Assembly: GCA_016786665.1 (NCBI GenBank)
Contig: JAEUVZ010000051.1
Coordinates: forward strand, 1 to 53,718
Source of the DNA: Flavipsychrobacter sp.
GTDB lineage: Bacteria > Bacteroidota > Bacteroidia > Chitinophagales > Chitinophagaceae
Length of the DNA stretch: 53,718 bases
Direction of reading: 5' to 3'
Of this stretch, positions 8,907 through 18,032 are shown piece after piece (the stretch's first letter is position 1; each line of letters opens with the position of its first letter). The notes beneath the pieces were generated by a model. The model did no database searches and was not told the origin of the DNA. It was given only the letters and a program-made list of their open reading frames with translations. Made by a program: the position numbers and the translations under genes.

Positions 8907-10172
8907 ATGGAAGTGTACAAATTTGGTGGGGCGTCTATCGCTACACCTGAACGAATGGAAGGCCTGTTTCCTGTTATTGAGGGGGGGGCAAAACCACTGG
9001 TACTGGTGGTATCGGCATTGGGAAAGACGACCAATGCACTGGAAGCTATTGTGAACGCCGCCTGCAAGGGGGAGAAACAGGAAGCGCATCAACTGGCAAA
9101 GGACCTGGAACAGAAACACCTGGAATATGCGCAGGCGCTGCTGAACAGTGATAATTATAAGAAAGCGGCCGCCGAACTGAACGTGTACTTTACCGAACTG
9201 CAATGGGCGATAGACGATACGGATGCCAGCCGCTACGATTACTCGTATGACCAGGTAGTATGCATAGGCGAGCTTCTTTCTACCCGGATATTTTCCGCTT
9301 ACCTGAATGAGAAGGGCATAGCGAACGACTGGCTGGATGCCCGGGATATATTCCGTACGGATGAAACCTTCCGCGATGCGGTGGTAGACTGGCAATACTC
9401 GGAAAGCCAGGCGCAACAGCTAGCGGGTGCGGTGCTGAAACAGGGCCGCTCGGTGATAACGCAGGGCTTTATAGGCGCAACGGCCGACAACGCATCGGTA
9501 ACGCTGGGCCGCGAAGGCTCTGACTATACGGCGGCGATGCTGGCTGCCATGCTGGGTGCCGGCGCTGTGACAATATGGAAAGACGTGGAAGGCCTGCAAA
9601 ATGCCGACCCGAAAGAGTTTCCTAATACGGTGAAGATAGATGCCATTACCTACCACGAAGTGATAGAAATGGCCTACTATGGCGCGCAGGTAATTCACCC
9701 CAAAACCATTAAGCCACTACAGAATAAAGATATACCCCTGTATGTACGATGCTTCCTGGACAGGGAACTGAAAGGCACGGTAATCAAAAACGAAGTCGCG
9801 GGCTTCGCCTATCCACCGCTCATCATTAATAAGAAGAACCAGGTGCTGATACAGGCCACTACGAAAGATTTCTCTTTTATTACCGAGTACAACCTATCGC
9901 ACCTCTATCAAATCTTCAACGAGCTGAATATCAAGATAAACATGATGCAGAATGCCGCCATCAGCTTTATAGCGTGTATAGATAACAGGGAGGATAAGGT
10001 AAAGAAGCTGGTTGAAGCACTGCAGGGCGAATACAAACTGCTCCGCAACGAGAATGTGAGCCTGCTCACCATCCGCCACTATACCGAAGAAGTGCTCTTT
10101 GACCTGACGAAGAATAAGATAAAACTACTGGAGCAGAAAACCAGGCACACGGTACAGGTGGTGACGATGTAA
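8907..10172 (+). CDS. lysC: Aspartate kinase (monofunctional)
   Basis: This 421-residue enzyme phosphorylates aspartate, the first step toward lysine, threonine and methionine. The N-terminal VYKFGGAS motif, the central FIGATADNASVTLGREGSDYTA block and the WKDVEGLQNADP segment identify the amino-acid kinase domain (about 1-270). The C-terminal 130 residues, with FSFITEYNLSHLYQIFNELNI, look like the ACT regulatory region that usually senses end product. There is no fused homoserine dehydrogenase: the protein ends at residue 421. The gene stands alone between a weak terminator and a degenerate intergenic repeat. The Cys/Met PLP enzyme at 30052 may use products of the same pathway, but the two are 20 kb apart. 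Confidence 0.93.
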   Translation: MEVYKFGGASIATPERMEGLFPVIEGGAKPLVLVVSALGKTTNALEAIVNAACKGEKQEAHQLAKDLEQKHLEYAQALLNSDNYKKAAAELNVYFTELQWAIDDTDASRYDYSYDQVVCIGELLSTRIFSAYLNEKGIANDWLDARDIFRTDETFRDAVVDWQYSESQAQQLAGAVLKQGRSVITQGFIGATADNASVTLGREGSDYTAAMLAAMLGAGAVTIWKDVEGLQNADPKEFPNTVKIDAITYHEVIEMAYYGAQVIHPKTIKPLQNKDIPLYVRCFLDRELKGTVIKNEVAGFAYPPLIINKKNQVLIQATTKDFSFITEYNLSHLYQIFNELNIKINMMQNAAISFIACIDNREDKVKKLVEALQGEYKLLRNENVSLLTIRHYTEEVLFDLTKNKIKLLEQKTRHTVQVVTM

Positions 10173-10202
10173 AGCACCCTCCGCCTGCCGGTGAAAAAAC
10201 TT

Positions 10203-10255
10203 CGTCATTTCGAGCGAATAGAGAAATGTCTTGAGAGGGATCGCTCCTACGTCAG
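10203..10255. repeat. Degenerate palindromic intergenic repeat
   Basis: The stretch starting CGTCATTTCGAGCGAATAGA and continuing to TACGTCAG resembles the CGTCATTTCGAGCG...AGAAAT intergenic palindromes frequent in Bacteroidota genomes (from memory, not searched). The second arm is decayed. It reaches into the hscA stop codon. Confidence 0.45.
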
Positions 10256-12111
10256 ACGATTTTCTTCCCCTTCATCGCGTCCTTCAGCGCCGCATCCATC
10301 ACCCGCTCTGCATAGGGGCGGGAGATGTCGTTGAGGTGTTCCTGTTCTTTTTGTATCAGGTCTTTGTCCTGCGCGTTGATGGCCTCGCGGAGTTTTTGCA
10401 TCTGGGCCAGGGTTACTTCCTGCTCGTGCGCTTCCAGGAGGTCTTTATGTTTCTCCATGAATTTCACGGTCGTGTCCAGCATTTGTTCTGCCTCTGTGGC
10501 TGCTTCTACTACCGCTCGGGTTTTTATGTCTTCTTTCGCGTGGGTAATGGAGTCGAGCAGCATCTTTTCCACCTCTTCATCGGTGAGTCCGTATTGAGGT
10601 TTCACGTTAATGCTTTGTGCTACACCGCTGCGTAGTTCCGTAGCGCTCACTTTCAGGATGCCATCGGCATCTATCAGGAAGGTGACTTCCACTTTGGGTA
10701 AGCCGGCGGGCATACCGGGTATATTAGTAAGGTTGAATTCTGCCAGTTTGCGATTGTCCTGCACCAGGTCGCGCTCACCTTGATAAACGGATATCCGCAT
10801 ACTGCTTTGCCCGTCTTTTGAGGTCGTGTATTGGCGTCCTGCTTTGTTGGGTATTTTGGAGTTGCGCGGGATGAGTACGTCCATCAGTCCGCCCATGGTT
10901 TCTATACCCAGGGAGAGCGGTGTTACGTCCAGCAGCAGCATGTCGGTGTTCTTGCCCGAGAGTATGTCGGCCTGCACGGCAGCGCCCAGGGCCACTACCT
11001 CATCGGGGTTCACTTTGTCAAATGCATCCTTGCCAAAGAAAGCGCTGATGCTTTCCTTCACCAGCGGCACGCGGGTAGAGCCGCCCACCATTACGATGGC
11101 ATCTATATCGGCGGTGGTACGTTTTGAGTCCGCCAGGGCGCTTTTGCAGCTATCTATCGTCCTGTTTATCAGTGGCTGTATCAGTTCGTTGAACTTCGCC
11201 CGGGTGAGGCTTACATTTTTTCCGGCTATTTCGCCTTCAAAGCTATCGTTGTTTGTGAGGTGTTTCTTTGCCTCCTCGGCGGTCACGCGTAGCTGCTGCG
11301 TCAAAGCCTTGTCACTGCCCAGTTCGGAATGGGCTATACCCAATTCTTCCTGCCAATAGGCGGCAACCGCCCTGTCCATATCATCACCCCCCAGGTAGGT
11401 ATCGCCATGTGTGGAGAGCACTTCAAATATGCCATTGCTGATGTGCAGTATCGAAATGTCAAAGGTGCCGCCGCCGAGGTCGTACACGGCGATGGTTTTT
11501 TCTTCATCCGCTTTCACACCCATACCATAGGCGAGGGCGGCGGCGGTCGGCTCATTCACTATGCGGAGCACGTCGAGCCCGGCGAGGCGGCCGGCATCGC
11601 GGGTAGCCTGGCGCTGCGCATCGTTGAAGTAGGCGGGTACGGTTATTACGGTCTTGTTCACCGGCGTTTTGAGAATATGCTCGGCGCGCTGCTTCAGCTC
11701 TTTCAGTATAAATGAGGACAGTTCGATAGGCGAATAAAACTTATCGCCTACCTGCACCTTCACCAGCGAGTCGGTATCGTCGTCCATCACCTTATAGGCG
11801 AAGGCGCCCGCGTGGCCGCTTACGTCTTTATAAGACTTACCCATCAGCCGCTTTACGGAGTAGATGGTGCGTTCCGGTTCGGCCAGCAGCAGTTCTTTGG
11901 CTGCCGTGCCCACCGTGGCCCCGCCATAGGCATCAAAGTGCACTATGGAAGGAACAAGGGTAAGCCCGTCTATTTCACGGAGCGCGATTGGTTCCCGGCT
12001 GTCGGGCCGCACGATGGCGATGAGACTGTTAGTGGTGCCCAGGTCTATACCTACTATTGTTTCTTCCTGCTGTATGCTGCCTGTTACCAGGTTGATTCCT
12101 ACTTTGGCCAT
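10252..12111 (-). CDS. hscA: Hsp70-family chaperone HscA
   Basis: The 619-residue product has the complete Hsp70 layout: ATPase domain with [10 protein letters not shown] (about 20-29), [10 protein letters not shown] and GGSTRVP motifs, then a substrate-binding domain and helical lid. It ends in KKIV, without the EEVK-like tail of DnaK. The N-terminal [18 protein letters not shown] extension is the form seen in HscA rather than DnaK, and length also matches HscA (about 616). HscA helps transfer Fe-S clusters from the IscU scaffold. No iscU, hscB or fdx lies nearby. I place the start at 12111 because the reading frame upstream of it crosses the promoter box at 12205-12212. The DnaK paralogue sits at 31695. 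Confidence 0.87.
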   Translation of the reverse strand: MAKVGINLVTGSIQQEETIVGIDLGTTNSLIAIVRPDSREPIALREIDGLTLVPSIVHFDAYGGATVGTAAKELLLAEPERTIYSVKRLMGKSYKDVSGHAGAFAYKVMDDDTDSLVKVQVGDKFYSPIELSSFILKELKQRAEHILKTPVNKTVITVPAYFNDAQRQATRDAGRLAGLDVLRIVNEPTAAALAYGMGVKADEEKTIAVYDLGGGTFDISILHISNGIFEVLSTHGDTYLGGDDMDRAVAAYWQEELGIAHSELGSDKALTQQLRVTAEEAKKHLTNNDSFEGEIAGKNVSLTRAKFNELIQPLINRTIDSCKSALADSKRTTADIDAIVMVGGSTRVPLVKESISAFFGKDAFDKVNPDEVVALGAAVQADILSGKNTDMLLLDVTPLSLGIETMGGLMDVLIPRNSKIPNKAGRQYTTSKDGQSSMRISVYQGERDLVQDNRKLAEFNLTNIPGMPAGLPKVEVTFLIDADGILKVSATELRSGVAQSINVKPQYGLTDEEVEKMLLDSITHAKEDIKTRAVVEAATEAEQMLDTTVKFMEKHKDLLEAHEQEVTLAQMQKLREAINAQDKDLIQKEQEHLNDISRPYAERVMDAALKDAMKGKKIV

Positions 12112-12204
12112 GATGTTAGTCGTAAGTCGTAGGTCGTAAGCCGGATTTTCGGGGAGATGCCCCTGAACTGCCGGATTTTGGAGCCTACGCTTGTAAGTGA
12201 GGTG

Positions 12205-12212
12205 CAAAGATA
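12205..12212 (-). promoter_or_regulatory. Promoter -7 box of hscA
   Basis: Exact TATCTTTG on the minus strand, 94 bases above the hscA ATG; this would give an 89-nt leader, among the longest in the window. The -33 is unclear. Confidence 0.5.
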
Positions 12213-12283
12213 GTTGAGTATTGGGAAAGGGCATGATAACCTTGCCATATAGCAGAATAGGCGCAATAGGGTGATTTTTTATT

Positions 12284-12320
12284 AATATGAGCCGATTAAT
12301 TCGGGTAATCGGCTCATATT
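12284..12320. repeat. 15-bp perfect inverted repeat between hscA and smc
   Basis: AATATGAGCCGATTA (12284-12298) pairs perfectly with TAATCGGCTCATATT (12306-12320) around a 7-nt ATTCGGG loop. Neither strand has a T-tract after it, so a terminator is unlikely. Confidence 0.85.
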
Positions 12321-12490
12321 TCCGAGTAGTGTGATCCGATTAGAAAGTATAAGTGTATAAAATGTATTATATAACAAAGTAAAAAAGGAATCGATGAATT
12401 TAATAAAAACGCCATTTGAGTAGGCACTGTCGTGGCTATATATTATAATCACATCTTACGCACATTTTGACAGCGAAGGCATATAAACCC

Positions 12491-12519
12491 TTGACAAACC
12501 GAGTATTTGGTTAACTTTG
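12491..12519 (+). promoter_or_regulatory. Promoter of smc
   Basis: TTGAC at 12491 and an exact TAACTTTG at 12512-12519 are separated by 18 bp after the TTG, a close match to the Bacteroidota -33/-7 pattern. The predicted transcript begins near 12524, which rules out the longer reading frame from 12507. Confidence 0.75.
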
Positions 12520-12542
12520 TCATCCCCGTAAATTTTAATGTT

Positions 12543-15500
12543 TTGCGTTTAAAGTCGTTGGAAATAAAGGGCTTCAAGTCCTTTGCAGATAAAACCCATG
12601 TGGTGCTCGATAACCCGATTACCGGTATTGTGGGCCCGAATGGTTGCGGTAAATCGAACATCGTAGATGCGATTCGCTGGGTAATCGGTGAGCACAAGAT
12701 AAAGGCCTTGCGTTCCGATAACCTGGAGGATCTCATCTTCAATGGTTCGCGTACCCGGAATGGCTCTGGTATGGCGGAGGTGTCGCTCACTTTTGAGAAC
12801 ACGCGCAACCTGTTGCCTACCGAGTTCACCACTGTTACCATCACCCGTAAGTTCTACAAGAACGGTGAAAGCGAGTACCGCCTGAATGATGTTACCTGCC
12901 GCCTGAAAGATATTCATAACCTCTTCCTCGATACCGGTGTGAGCAACGACTCCTATGCTATCATTGAACTGGGTATGGTGGATGACATCATAAAAGATAA
13001 GGACAACTCCCGCCGGCGCATGCTGGAGCAGGCCGCTGGTATCTCTATCTACAAGACCCGTAAGAAAGAGGCTAAGCTGAAACTGGATGCTACCGAGCAA
13101 GACCTGGCGCGTATTGAGGACTTGTTGTTCGAGATAGGTAACAACCTCCGCACACTGGAGAACCAGGCGAAGAAGGCGGAACGTTATTTCCAGATAAAGG
13201 GTGAATACAAAGAAGTAAGCGTGGAACTGGCTAAGGCATCCTTAGAACACTTCAACGAACAATACAAAGAGCTGAACGAGCAGAATGATAAAGAAACCGA
13301 CCGCCGGATACAACTGGAAGCAATAGTGGCTACCGAAGAGGCAGCGGTGGAGGAAGCGAAAGTGAAGTTCGTGAGCAAGGAGCAGGAACTGCACGGACTG
13401 CAGAAGCAGTTCAATGAGTTGCTGAACCGCGTGCGCCAGTTGGAAAGTGATAAGCGCCTGGCCGCACAGCGACTGGAGCACCTGAAAGACAGGGAGAAAA
13501 ACCTGACCGAGTTCCTGGCCGGTGCGGATACGCAACTGAAGCAACTGGAAGAGTCGATAGAATTTGCCGACAAACAGATAGGCGATGAGGGCGAGCTGCT
13601 GGAGCAGCTTCGCGACCAACTGGAAGAACTGCGCAATACCGTAGATGAAAAGCGCGAAGCATTTGACGAAAAGAAGCGCGTGGTGGAACAACTGCGCAGC
13701 GACTACCAACAAAAGCAACGCAGCCAGTTTGACGCGGAGAAGAAAGTGGCCGTGGCTGATACATCGGTGATGAACCTGCAGCGCAGCATGCACCAGATAA
13801 CGGAAGAACGCAATCACCGCTCGGCGCAGATAGCGCAACTGACCAACGAACGTACCGACGCGGAAGGCCAGCTGCAGGATAAGAACGATGAACTACAGGC
13901 ATTGGTAACCCGCCAGGAAGAAGTAAAGAATAAAATACTGCAAAGCCAGGAACAACTGGAAACACTCAGGGCTAAGTCGGTAGAAGAGAACCGGAAGCTG
14001 GACTCTAAGCGCAACGAACACGACCTGCTGAAGTCGCTGGTGGAAAGCCTGGAAGGATACCCCGACAGTATTAAGTTCCTGAAGAAAAATAAAGAGTGGA
14101 ACAACGATGCACCACTGCTATCGGACGTATTTGTGGTGCAGAATGAATACCGCACCGCGCTGGAAAACCTGCTGGACAACTACCTGAACTACTATGTAGT
14201 GAATAACCTGGAGGAAGCCACCAAGGCCGTGCACCTGCTGGAAAGCAACAAGAAGGGCAAGGCCAACTTCTTTATCCTGAATCATTTTGATCAGTACAAG
14301 GCATCGGAGCATGGCGTTCCGCAAGGATTGATACCCGCGCTGGACGTGGTAACCGTGGATGATGAATTCAAACCACTGGCACAGCACCTGCTGGGCCATG
14401 TGTACATAGCCGACGGTGTGGGCGCGGAAAGCGTACCTATGGAGAATGGCAACGTAATAGTAGAAAAAACAGGTAAGATGGTGCGCGGCCGCTATACAGT
14501 AGGCGGCGGTTCTATAGGCCTGTTTGAGGGAAACAAGATAGGCCGCGCCAAAAACCTGGAACGCCTGGCTAAGGAGATAGAAGACCTGACCGCCATTACA
14601 GCGGAACTTAAGCAAAAAATAAGCGACACTCATAATCAAATCGCCGGCTTCAACCAGGAGCTGGCTGATAAGGCCATAGAGCAGACCCGCCAGGAAATAA
14701 ACCGCCTGCAGAACATGACCATCACGCTTGGCCACCGTATAGAGAACTTTGAGCAGCTGAACGAGAACGGCGAAAAGCGACTGGCGGAACTGACCGAACA
14801 ACTGGAGCAAACCCAGGAGAGCATAGCCGATACGCGCAACGAACTGGAAGAAATAACAGAAGCATTGCAGGGGCTGCAGCAAACCATACAAAACGCGGAA
14901 AGTGAATTCCAGGCGGTGGAGCAGGAGTTCAACTTCGTGACGCAGCAATACAACCAGCAGAACATACAATACACCCGCCAGCAAAGCAAGCTGGAAGGAC
15001 TGAAGCAGGAGCTGAATTTCCGAACCAACCAGCTGGCGGAACTGAAGCGCCAGATAAGCAGCAACAGCGAGCAGCTACAGGAAACCGCCCTGCAGATAAC
15101 GGACGCGGAAGGCAACCTGCACAGCGGCGACAATGAACTCTATGAGCTGATGAAGCGCAAGGAGACCGAGGAAGCCGAACTGAACGAAAAAGATCGCGCT
15201 TACTACGAAATGCGCAATACCATTTCGGCACAGGAGAGCGAGCTGAACAGGAAGCGTCGCGAGAAGGAGAATGCGGAAACACTGCTGGCCGGCATAAAGG
15301 ACAAGCTGAACGATATGAAGCTGCAACTGGCCGGTATGAAGGAAAGGCTGAGCGTGGAGTTCCGCGTGAACCTGGATGAAATACTGGACGAAGCCCGTAC
15401 CGGCGAGCAGACAGTGGAAGAACTGACACAAGAAGCCGAGCGCATGAAAAAGCGCCTGGAGAATATGGGCGAGGTAAACCCCACGGCGATAGAAGCCTTT

Positions 15501-16070
15501 ACGGAAATGAAAGCCCGTCACGACTTTATAGTAGAGCAGAAAACCGACCTGGTGAACGCCAAGGAGTCGCTGCTGGCTACTATTGAAGAGGTGGAGAATA
15601 CCGCAAATGCCAAATTCAAGGAAACCTTTGATATGGTGCGTACCAACTTCACGCAAGTATTTAAGGCGCTCTTTACTGAAGAAGATAGCGCTGACCTCCG
15701 CCTGACCGACCCGGAAAATGTAGCGGACAGCGGCATCGAGATATACGCGCAACCTAAGGGTAAACGCCCGAGCACGCTGACGCAGCTATCGGGTGGTGAG
15801 AAGACGCTGACATCTACAGCGTTCCTCTTCGCTATCTACCTGATAAAGCCCGCTCCGTTCTGTATACTGGATGAGGTGGATGCGCCGCTGGATGATGCCA
15901 ACGTAGGTAAGTTTACGCAAATGATACGCAAGTTCTCCGACAACTCGCAGTTCATCATCGTAACCCACAACAAGCAGACAATGGCCGCAGTGGACGTTAT
16001 ATATGGTGTAACCATGCAGGAGCCCGGTGTGAGCAAGCTCGTACCGGTGGATTTCAGAAGTTTGAATTGA
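12543..16070 (+). CDS. smc: Chromosome segregation protein SMC
   Basis: The 1175-residue SMC ATPase drives chromosome compaction and segregation as a dimer with ScpA and ScpB, which are not in this window. The N-terminal Walker A is GPNGCGKS (31-38). Two long coiled coils flank a hinge at roughly residues 500-680, containing the YPDSIKFLKKN-type entry and the GGGSIGLFEG segment. The C-terminal head has the signature LSGGEKTL (from 1082) and Walker B CILDEVDAPLDDAN (D1110, E1111). I choose the TTG start at 12543 because it yields the usual MRLKSLEIKGFKSFADKT opening and sits 24 bases below the promoter box. No truncation is seen. Confidence 0.95.
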   Translation: MRLKSLEIKGFKSFADKTHVVLDNPITGIVGPNGCGKSNIVDAIRWVIGEHKIKALRSDNLEDLIFNGSRTRNGSGMAEVSLTFENTRNLLPTEFTTVTITRKFYKNGESEYRLNDVTCRLKDIHNLFLDTGVSNDSYAIIELGMVDDIIKDKDNSRRRMLEQAAGISIYKTRKKEAKLKLDATEQDLARIEDLLFEIGNNLRTLENQAKKAERYFQIKGEYKEVSVELAKASLEHFNEQYKELNEQNDKETDRRIQLEAIVATEEAAVEEAKVKFVSKEQELHGLQKQFNELLNRVRQLESDKRLAAQRLEHLKDREKNLTEFLAGADTQLKQLEESIEFADKQIGDEGELLEQLRDQLEELRNTVDEKREAFDEKKRVVEQLRSDYQQKQRSQFDAEKKVAVADTSVMNLQRSMHQITEERNHRSAQIAQLTNERTDAEGQLQDKNDELQALVTRQEEVKNKILQSQEQLETLRAKSVEENRKLDSKRNEHDLLKSLVESLEGYPDSIKFLKKNKEWNNDAPLLSDVFVVQNEYRTALENLLDNYLNYYVVNNLEEATKAVHLLESNKKGKANFFILNHFDQYKASEHGVPQGLIPALDVVTVDDEFKPLAQHLLGHVYIADGVGAESVPMENGNVIVEKTGKMVRGRYTVGGGSIGLFEGNKIGRAKNLERLAKEIEDLTAITAELKQKISDTHNQIAGFNQELADKAIEQTRQEINRLQNMTITLGHRIENFEQLNENGEKRLAELTEQLEQTQESIADTRNELEEITEALQGLQQTIQNAESEFQAVEQEFNFVTQQYNQQNIQYTRQQSKLEGLKQELNFRTNQLAELKRQISSNSEQLQETALQITDAEGNLHSGDNELYELMKRKETEEAELNEKDRAYYEMRNTISAQESELNRKRREKENAETLLAGIKDKLNDMKLQLAGMKERLSVEFRVNLDEILDEARTGEQTVEELTQEAERMKKRLENMGEVNPTAIEAFTEMKARHDFIVEQKTDLVNAKESLLATIEEVENTANAKFKETFDMVRTNFTQVFKALFTEEDSADLRLTDPENVADSGIEIYAQPKGKRPSTLTQLSGGEKTLTSTAFLFAIYLIKPAPFCILDEVDAPLDDANVGKFTQMIRKFSDNSQFIIVTHNKQTMAAVDVIYGVTMQEPGVSKLVPVDFRSLN

Positions 16071-16088
16071 TAATTATGTAATTTTGTG

Positions 16089-16122
16089 AGCGGTCTCGTT
16101 TATACCGAGGCCGCTTTTCTTT
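16089..16122 (+). terminator. Intrinsic terminator after smc
   Basis: A 10-bp stem AGCGGTCTCG/CGAGGCCGCT (one G-T pair) at 16089-16098 and 16106-16115 is followed by TTTCTTTT. It lies inside the reading frame upstream of the next gene and so argues against a start at 16086. Confidence 0.88.
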
Positions 16123-16136
16123 TAAATGGTCTGAGT

Positions 16137-16628
16137 ATGGGAATGACCCACAGTTTTCTTCGCGTTAGTCCTGCTGAGTTGGAAGAATATTTAGCCGATG
16201 CCGCCGCACTGGAGCAGAGAGTTTTTAATGATGAAGGGGATGACCCGAGGTTGGTGTATATTGATAAGGCATGGGATGGACTCATTTTTCTTTTGACAGG
16301 TAAGGGTTTTACAGAAAGCGATGCTCCTCTGATGAATGTTTTTTTCAGTGGAGTAACATTTGATGAAGAACAAGATCTTGGATATGGCCCGGCCCACTAC
16401 TCAACACCAGGAGAAGTAAAGGAGTTGCATCTACTACTTTCAGAACTGTCTAATGAAGAAGTAGCAGGCAAGTATGATCCACAGAAAATGACAGAGTTAG
16501 ATATTTATCCCGGAGGTTGGGAAAATGAAGAGCTGAAAGAGTATTTAATTGACTATTTCCGTAGTGTGAAAGAAGTATATGCTCTGGCAGCGGAAAATGG
16601 GGAGGCTATAATAACATTTCTGAGTTAA
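16137..16628 (+). CDS. YfbM-like protein (DUF1877)
   Basis: The 163-residue product resembles E. coli YfbM (about 167 residues): it opens MGM, has an IDKAWDGLIFLLTG segment matching YfbM's IDKRWDFLHFGLTG, and a later MTELDIYPG matching NEMEIYPG. The family is soluble, cytoplasmic and of unknown function. The frame is open from GTG 16086, but that part encodes the smc terminator, so I start at ATG 16137. The cysteine-cluster gene follows after about 10 bases, suggesting co-transcription. Confidence 0.8.
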   Translation: MGMTHSFLRVSPAELEEYLADAAALEQRVFNDEGDDPRLVYIDKAWDGLIFLLTGKGFTESDAPLMNVFFSGVTFDEEQDLGYGPAHYSTPGEVKELHLLLSELSNEEVAGKYDPQKMTELDIYPGGWENEELKEYLIDYFRSVKEVYALAAENGEAIITFLS

Positions 16629-16638
16629 ATGAACTGTG

Positions 16639-17145
16639 ATGTACGAAACAAACCTACAGGTAATAGCTGAAATAGCAGCAGGCAAAGAAGAGGAGAATGA
16701 TCATTTTCTTCGCTCGCTGAAGAATCATGATGATGCCGTGCTGGATGCTATGGCCCAGGAGCTGAATGTGTCTGTAGGTGGTGCTATCAGCTGCACAGAT
16801 TGTGGTAATTGCTGCAATCACCTGATAGTGAACATCACCAATGATGAGATAACCAGCTTGGCTAAATACCTCAATATGCCGGAACCCCAAGTGCGTGAGA
16901 AGTATATAGAAGAGAGCATGGCCGGCAACTGTTTTATCAATTCAGTGCCGTGTCATTTCCTGTCCTATAAAAAGTGCAGCATTTATGAGGGGCGCTTTAC
17001 CGAGTGCCGTGATTTTCCGCATCTGCATAAGGGTGGTTTCCGGAAGCGCTTTTTAGGTACGCTGTTGCATTACCCAAGTTGCCCGATCATTTTTAACGTG
17101 GTAGAGGTAATGAAGCGTAGATTGGGGTTTATTGTAGCTCAATAG
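16639..17145 (+). CDS. YkgJ-type cysteine-cluster protein
   Basis: The 168-residue product carries a CTDCGNCC cluster near residue 54, a further Cys near 93, then CHFL, KKCSIYEGRFTECRDFP and a late SCPI. This cysteine spacing defines the YkgJ (zinc- or iron-chelating) family, in which the residues are thought to hold a metal or Fe-S centre. No function has been settled for most members. An in-frame GTG three bases earlier (16636) is possible, but the ATG at 16639 is likelier. It lies just behind the YfbM-like gene. Confidence 0.85.
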   Translation: MYETNLQVIAEIAAGKEEENDHFLRSLKNHDDAVLDAMAQELNVSVGGAISCTDCGNCCNHLIVNITNDEITSLAKYLNMPEPQVREKYIEESMAGNCFINSVPCHFLSYKKCSIYEGRFTECRDFPHLHKGGFRKRFLGTLLHYPSCPIIFNVVEVMKRRLGFIVAQ

Positions 17146-17205
17146 CTTCAGGTGAGCAGCTTTTCACCTTGAATCTTGCTACAGGCAGGCATTGGCGCCT
17201 GTTCG

Positions 17206-17868
17206 TTACTTTTTTGCATACACATACATCACTGCACAAAGTAGTATTGTGATAATCACCACAAACAGCGGCATATACTTGTCCCAGCTGTCGGCTTTCC
17301 TTCGCTCGCGAATGCTGAGGTCGATGAATGCGGTTACGTCGGTGTTAGCTGCCGCCAGTATTTTCAGGCGCTGGGCTATTTCAGGCATATATTGGTATTG
17401 AAGGTTGCGGGTGGCAATCAGGACTTCTTTGATGATCTCTTCGTTTATCTCGTTCGTTTCCTGCTTCTGCAGTACCGCCATATGCGCATCAGAGAGCAAC
17501 AGGAAGATGTACTCGCTTAGTGAGCGGTGGCTCATGCGGTAGGTGTCTATATGCATCATGTGCTTGCTTAGCTTTTTGCACTCGTGCAGTATCCATTGAG
17601 GGGATATTTCGCGCCTGTCTTTGGCGCGGGTGCTCATGCCGGAGAGCCAGCGTTCTTCGTCGTATTCCCGCCGTTTTTTCTTGTCGGAGATTACCGAGTA
17701 AGCTTCCTGTAGTTCCTTGAATTGTGCTTCTGCGAAGGCGTTCTCCGGGTTTTGGTCGGGATGGTATTTAAAGGCAAGGGCGCGGTAGGCCTTTTTTATT
17801 TCATCAGCTGTTGCCGCCGGTGAAACTCCGAGTGTTTGATAATAGTCTTTTAAACGAGACGAGGCCAT
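17206..17868 (-). CDS. Tail-anchored J-domain (DnaJ-like) protein
   Basis: The 220-residue product has an N-terminal J domain (about 6-72) with YYQTLGVSP, the catalytic HPD at 36-38 and an [16 protein letters not shown] end. There is no Gly/Phe linker or zinc-finger region, so it is not DnaJ itself. A helical middle of unknown role (about 85-190) leads to a single C-terminal transmembrane helix (about 200-217) and the tail YAKK. The J domain would face the cytoplasm and stimulate an Hsp70 at the membrane. The window encodes two Hsp70s, HscA and DnaK; which one it serves cannot be read from sequence. It lacks the HscB-type C-terminal domain. Confidence 0.86.
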   Translation of the reverse strand: MASSRLKDYYQTLGVSPAATADEIKKAYRALAFKYHPDQNPENAFAEAQFKELQEAYSVISDKKKRREYDEERWLSGMSTRAKDRREISPQWILHECKKLSKHMMHIDTYRMSHRSLSEYIFLLLSDAHMAVLQKQETNEINEEIIKEVLIATRNLQYQYMPEIAQRLKILAAANTDVTAFIDLSIRERRKADSWDKYMPLFVVIITILLCAVMYVYAKK

Positions 17869-17967
17869 TGAACCGCAAAGTACGCAAAGAAATGGTAGTG
17901 TCGGTAGCCGTTAGTGACGCATGCTGACGCATTGGAAGCGAGCAGATGCTATGTGTCATGTGCTTAG

Positions 17968-18005
17968 AAGCTGGTTGGGCTGCTTCGTGCCTCGTAGTGA
18001 CAACG
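17968..18005. repeat. Possible relic of a common intergenic repeat
   Basis: GCTGCTTCGTGCCTCGTAGT followed by GACAACGG resembles the GATTGCTTCGTxCCTCGCAATGACG arm of dispersed repeats I recall from Bacteroidota genomes. Only one arm is present. The call rests on memory and needs a genome search. Confidence 0.3.
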
Positions 18006-18032
18006 GGGTTGTCCCTTTCGGGGGGGGTAGGG

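Larger units (their letters stand above)
12112..12542. other. 430-bp non-coding divergent region between hscA and smc
   Basis: This AT-rich gap holds no convincing gene. It contains the hscA promoter box, a 15-bp perfect inverted repeat (12284-12320), a further CCGATTA copy at 12336-12342 that matches the core of that repeat, and the smc promoter. The 12360-12430 part is very AT-rich and shows nothing else recognisable. Confidence 0.7.

Noticed and set aside
12112-12234. N-terminal extension of hscA to 12234
   Set aside because: The extra 41 residues match nothing, and the exact promoter box lies inside the extension.
12284-12320. Inverted repeat as a terminator
   Set aside because: There is no T-tract after the stem on either strand, and no gene ends near it.
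16086-16136. GTG start for the YfbM-like gene at 16086
   Set aside because: The stretch encodes the smc terminator, and the family begins MGM, which is the codon run at 16137.
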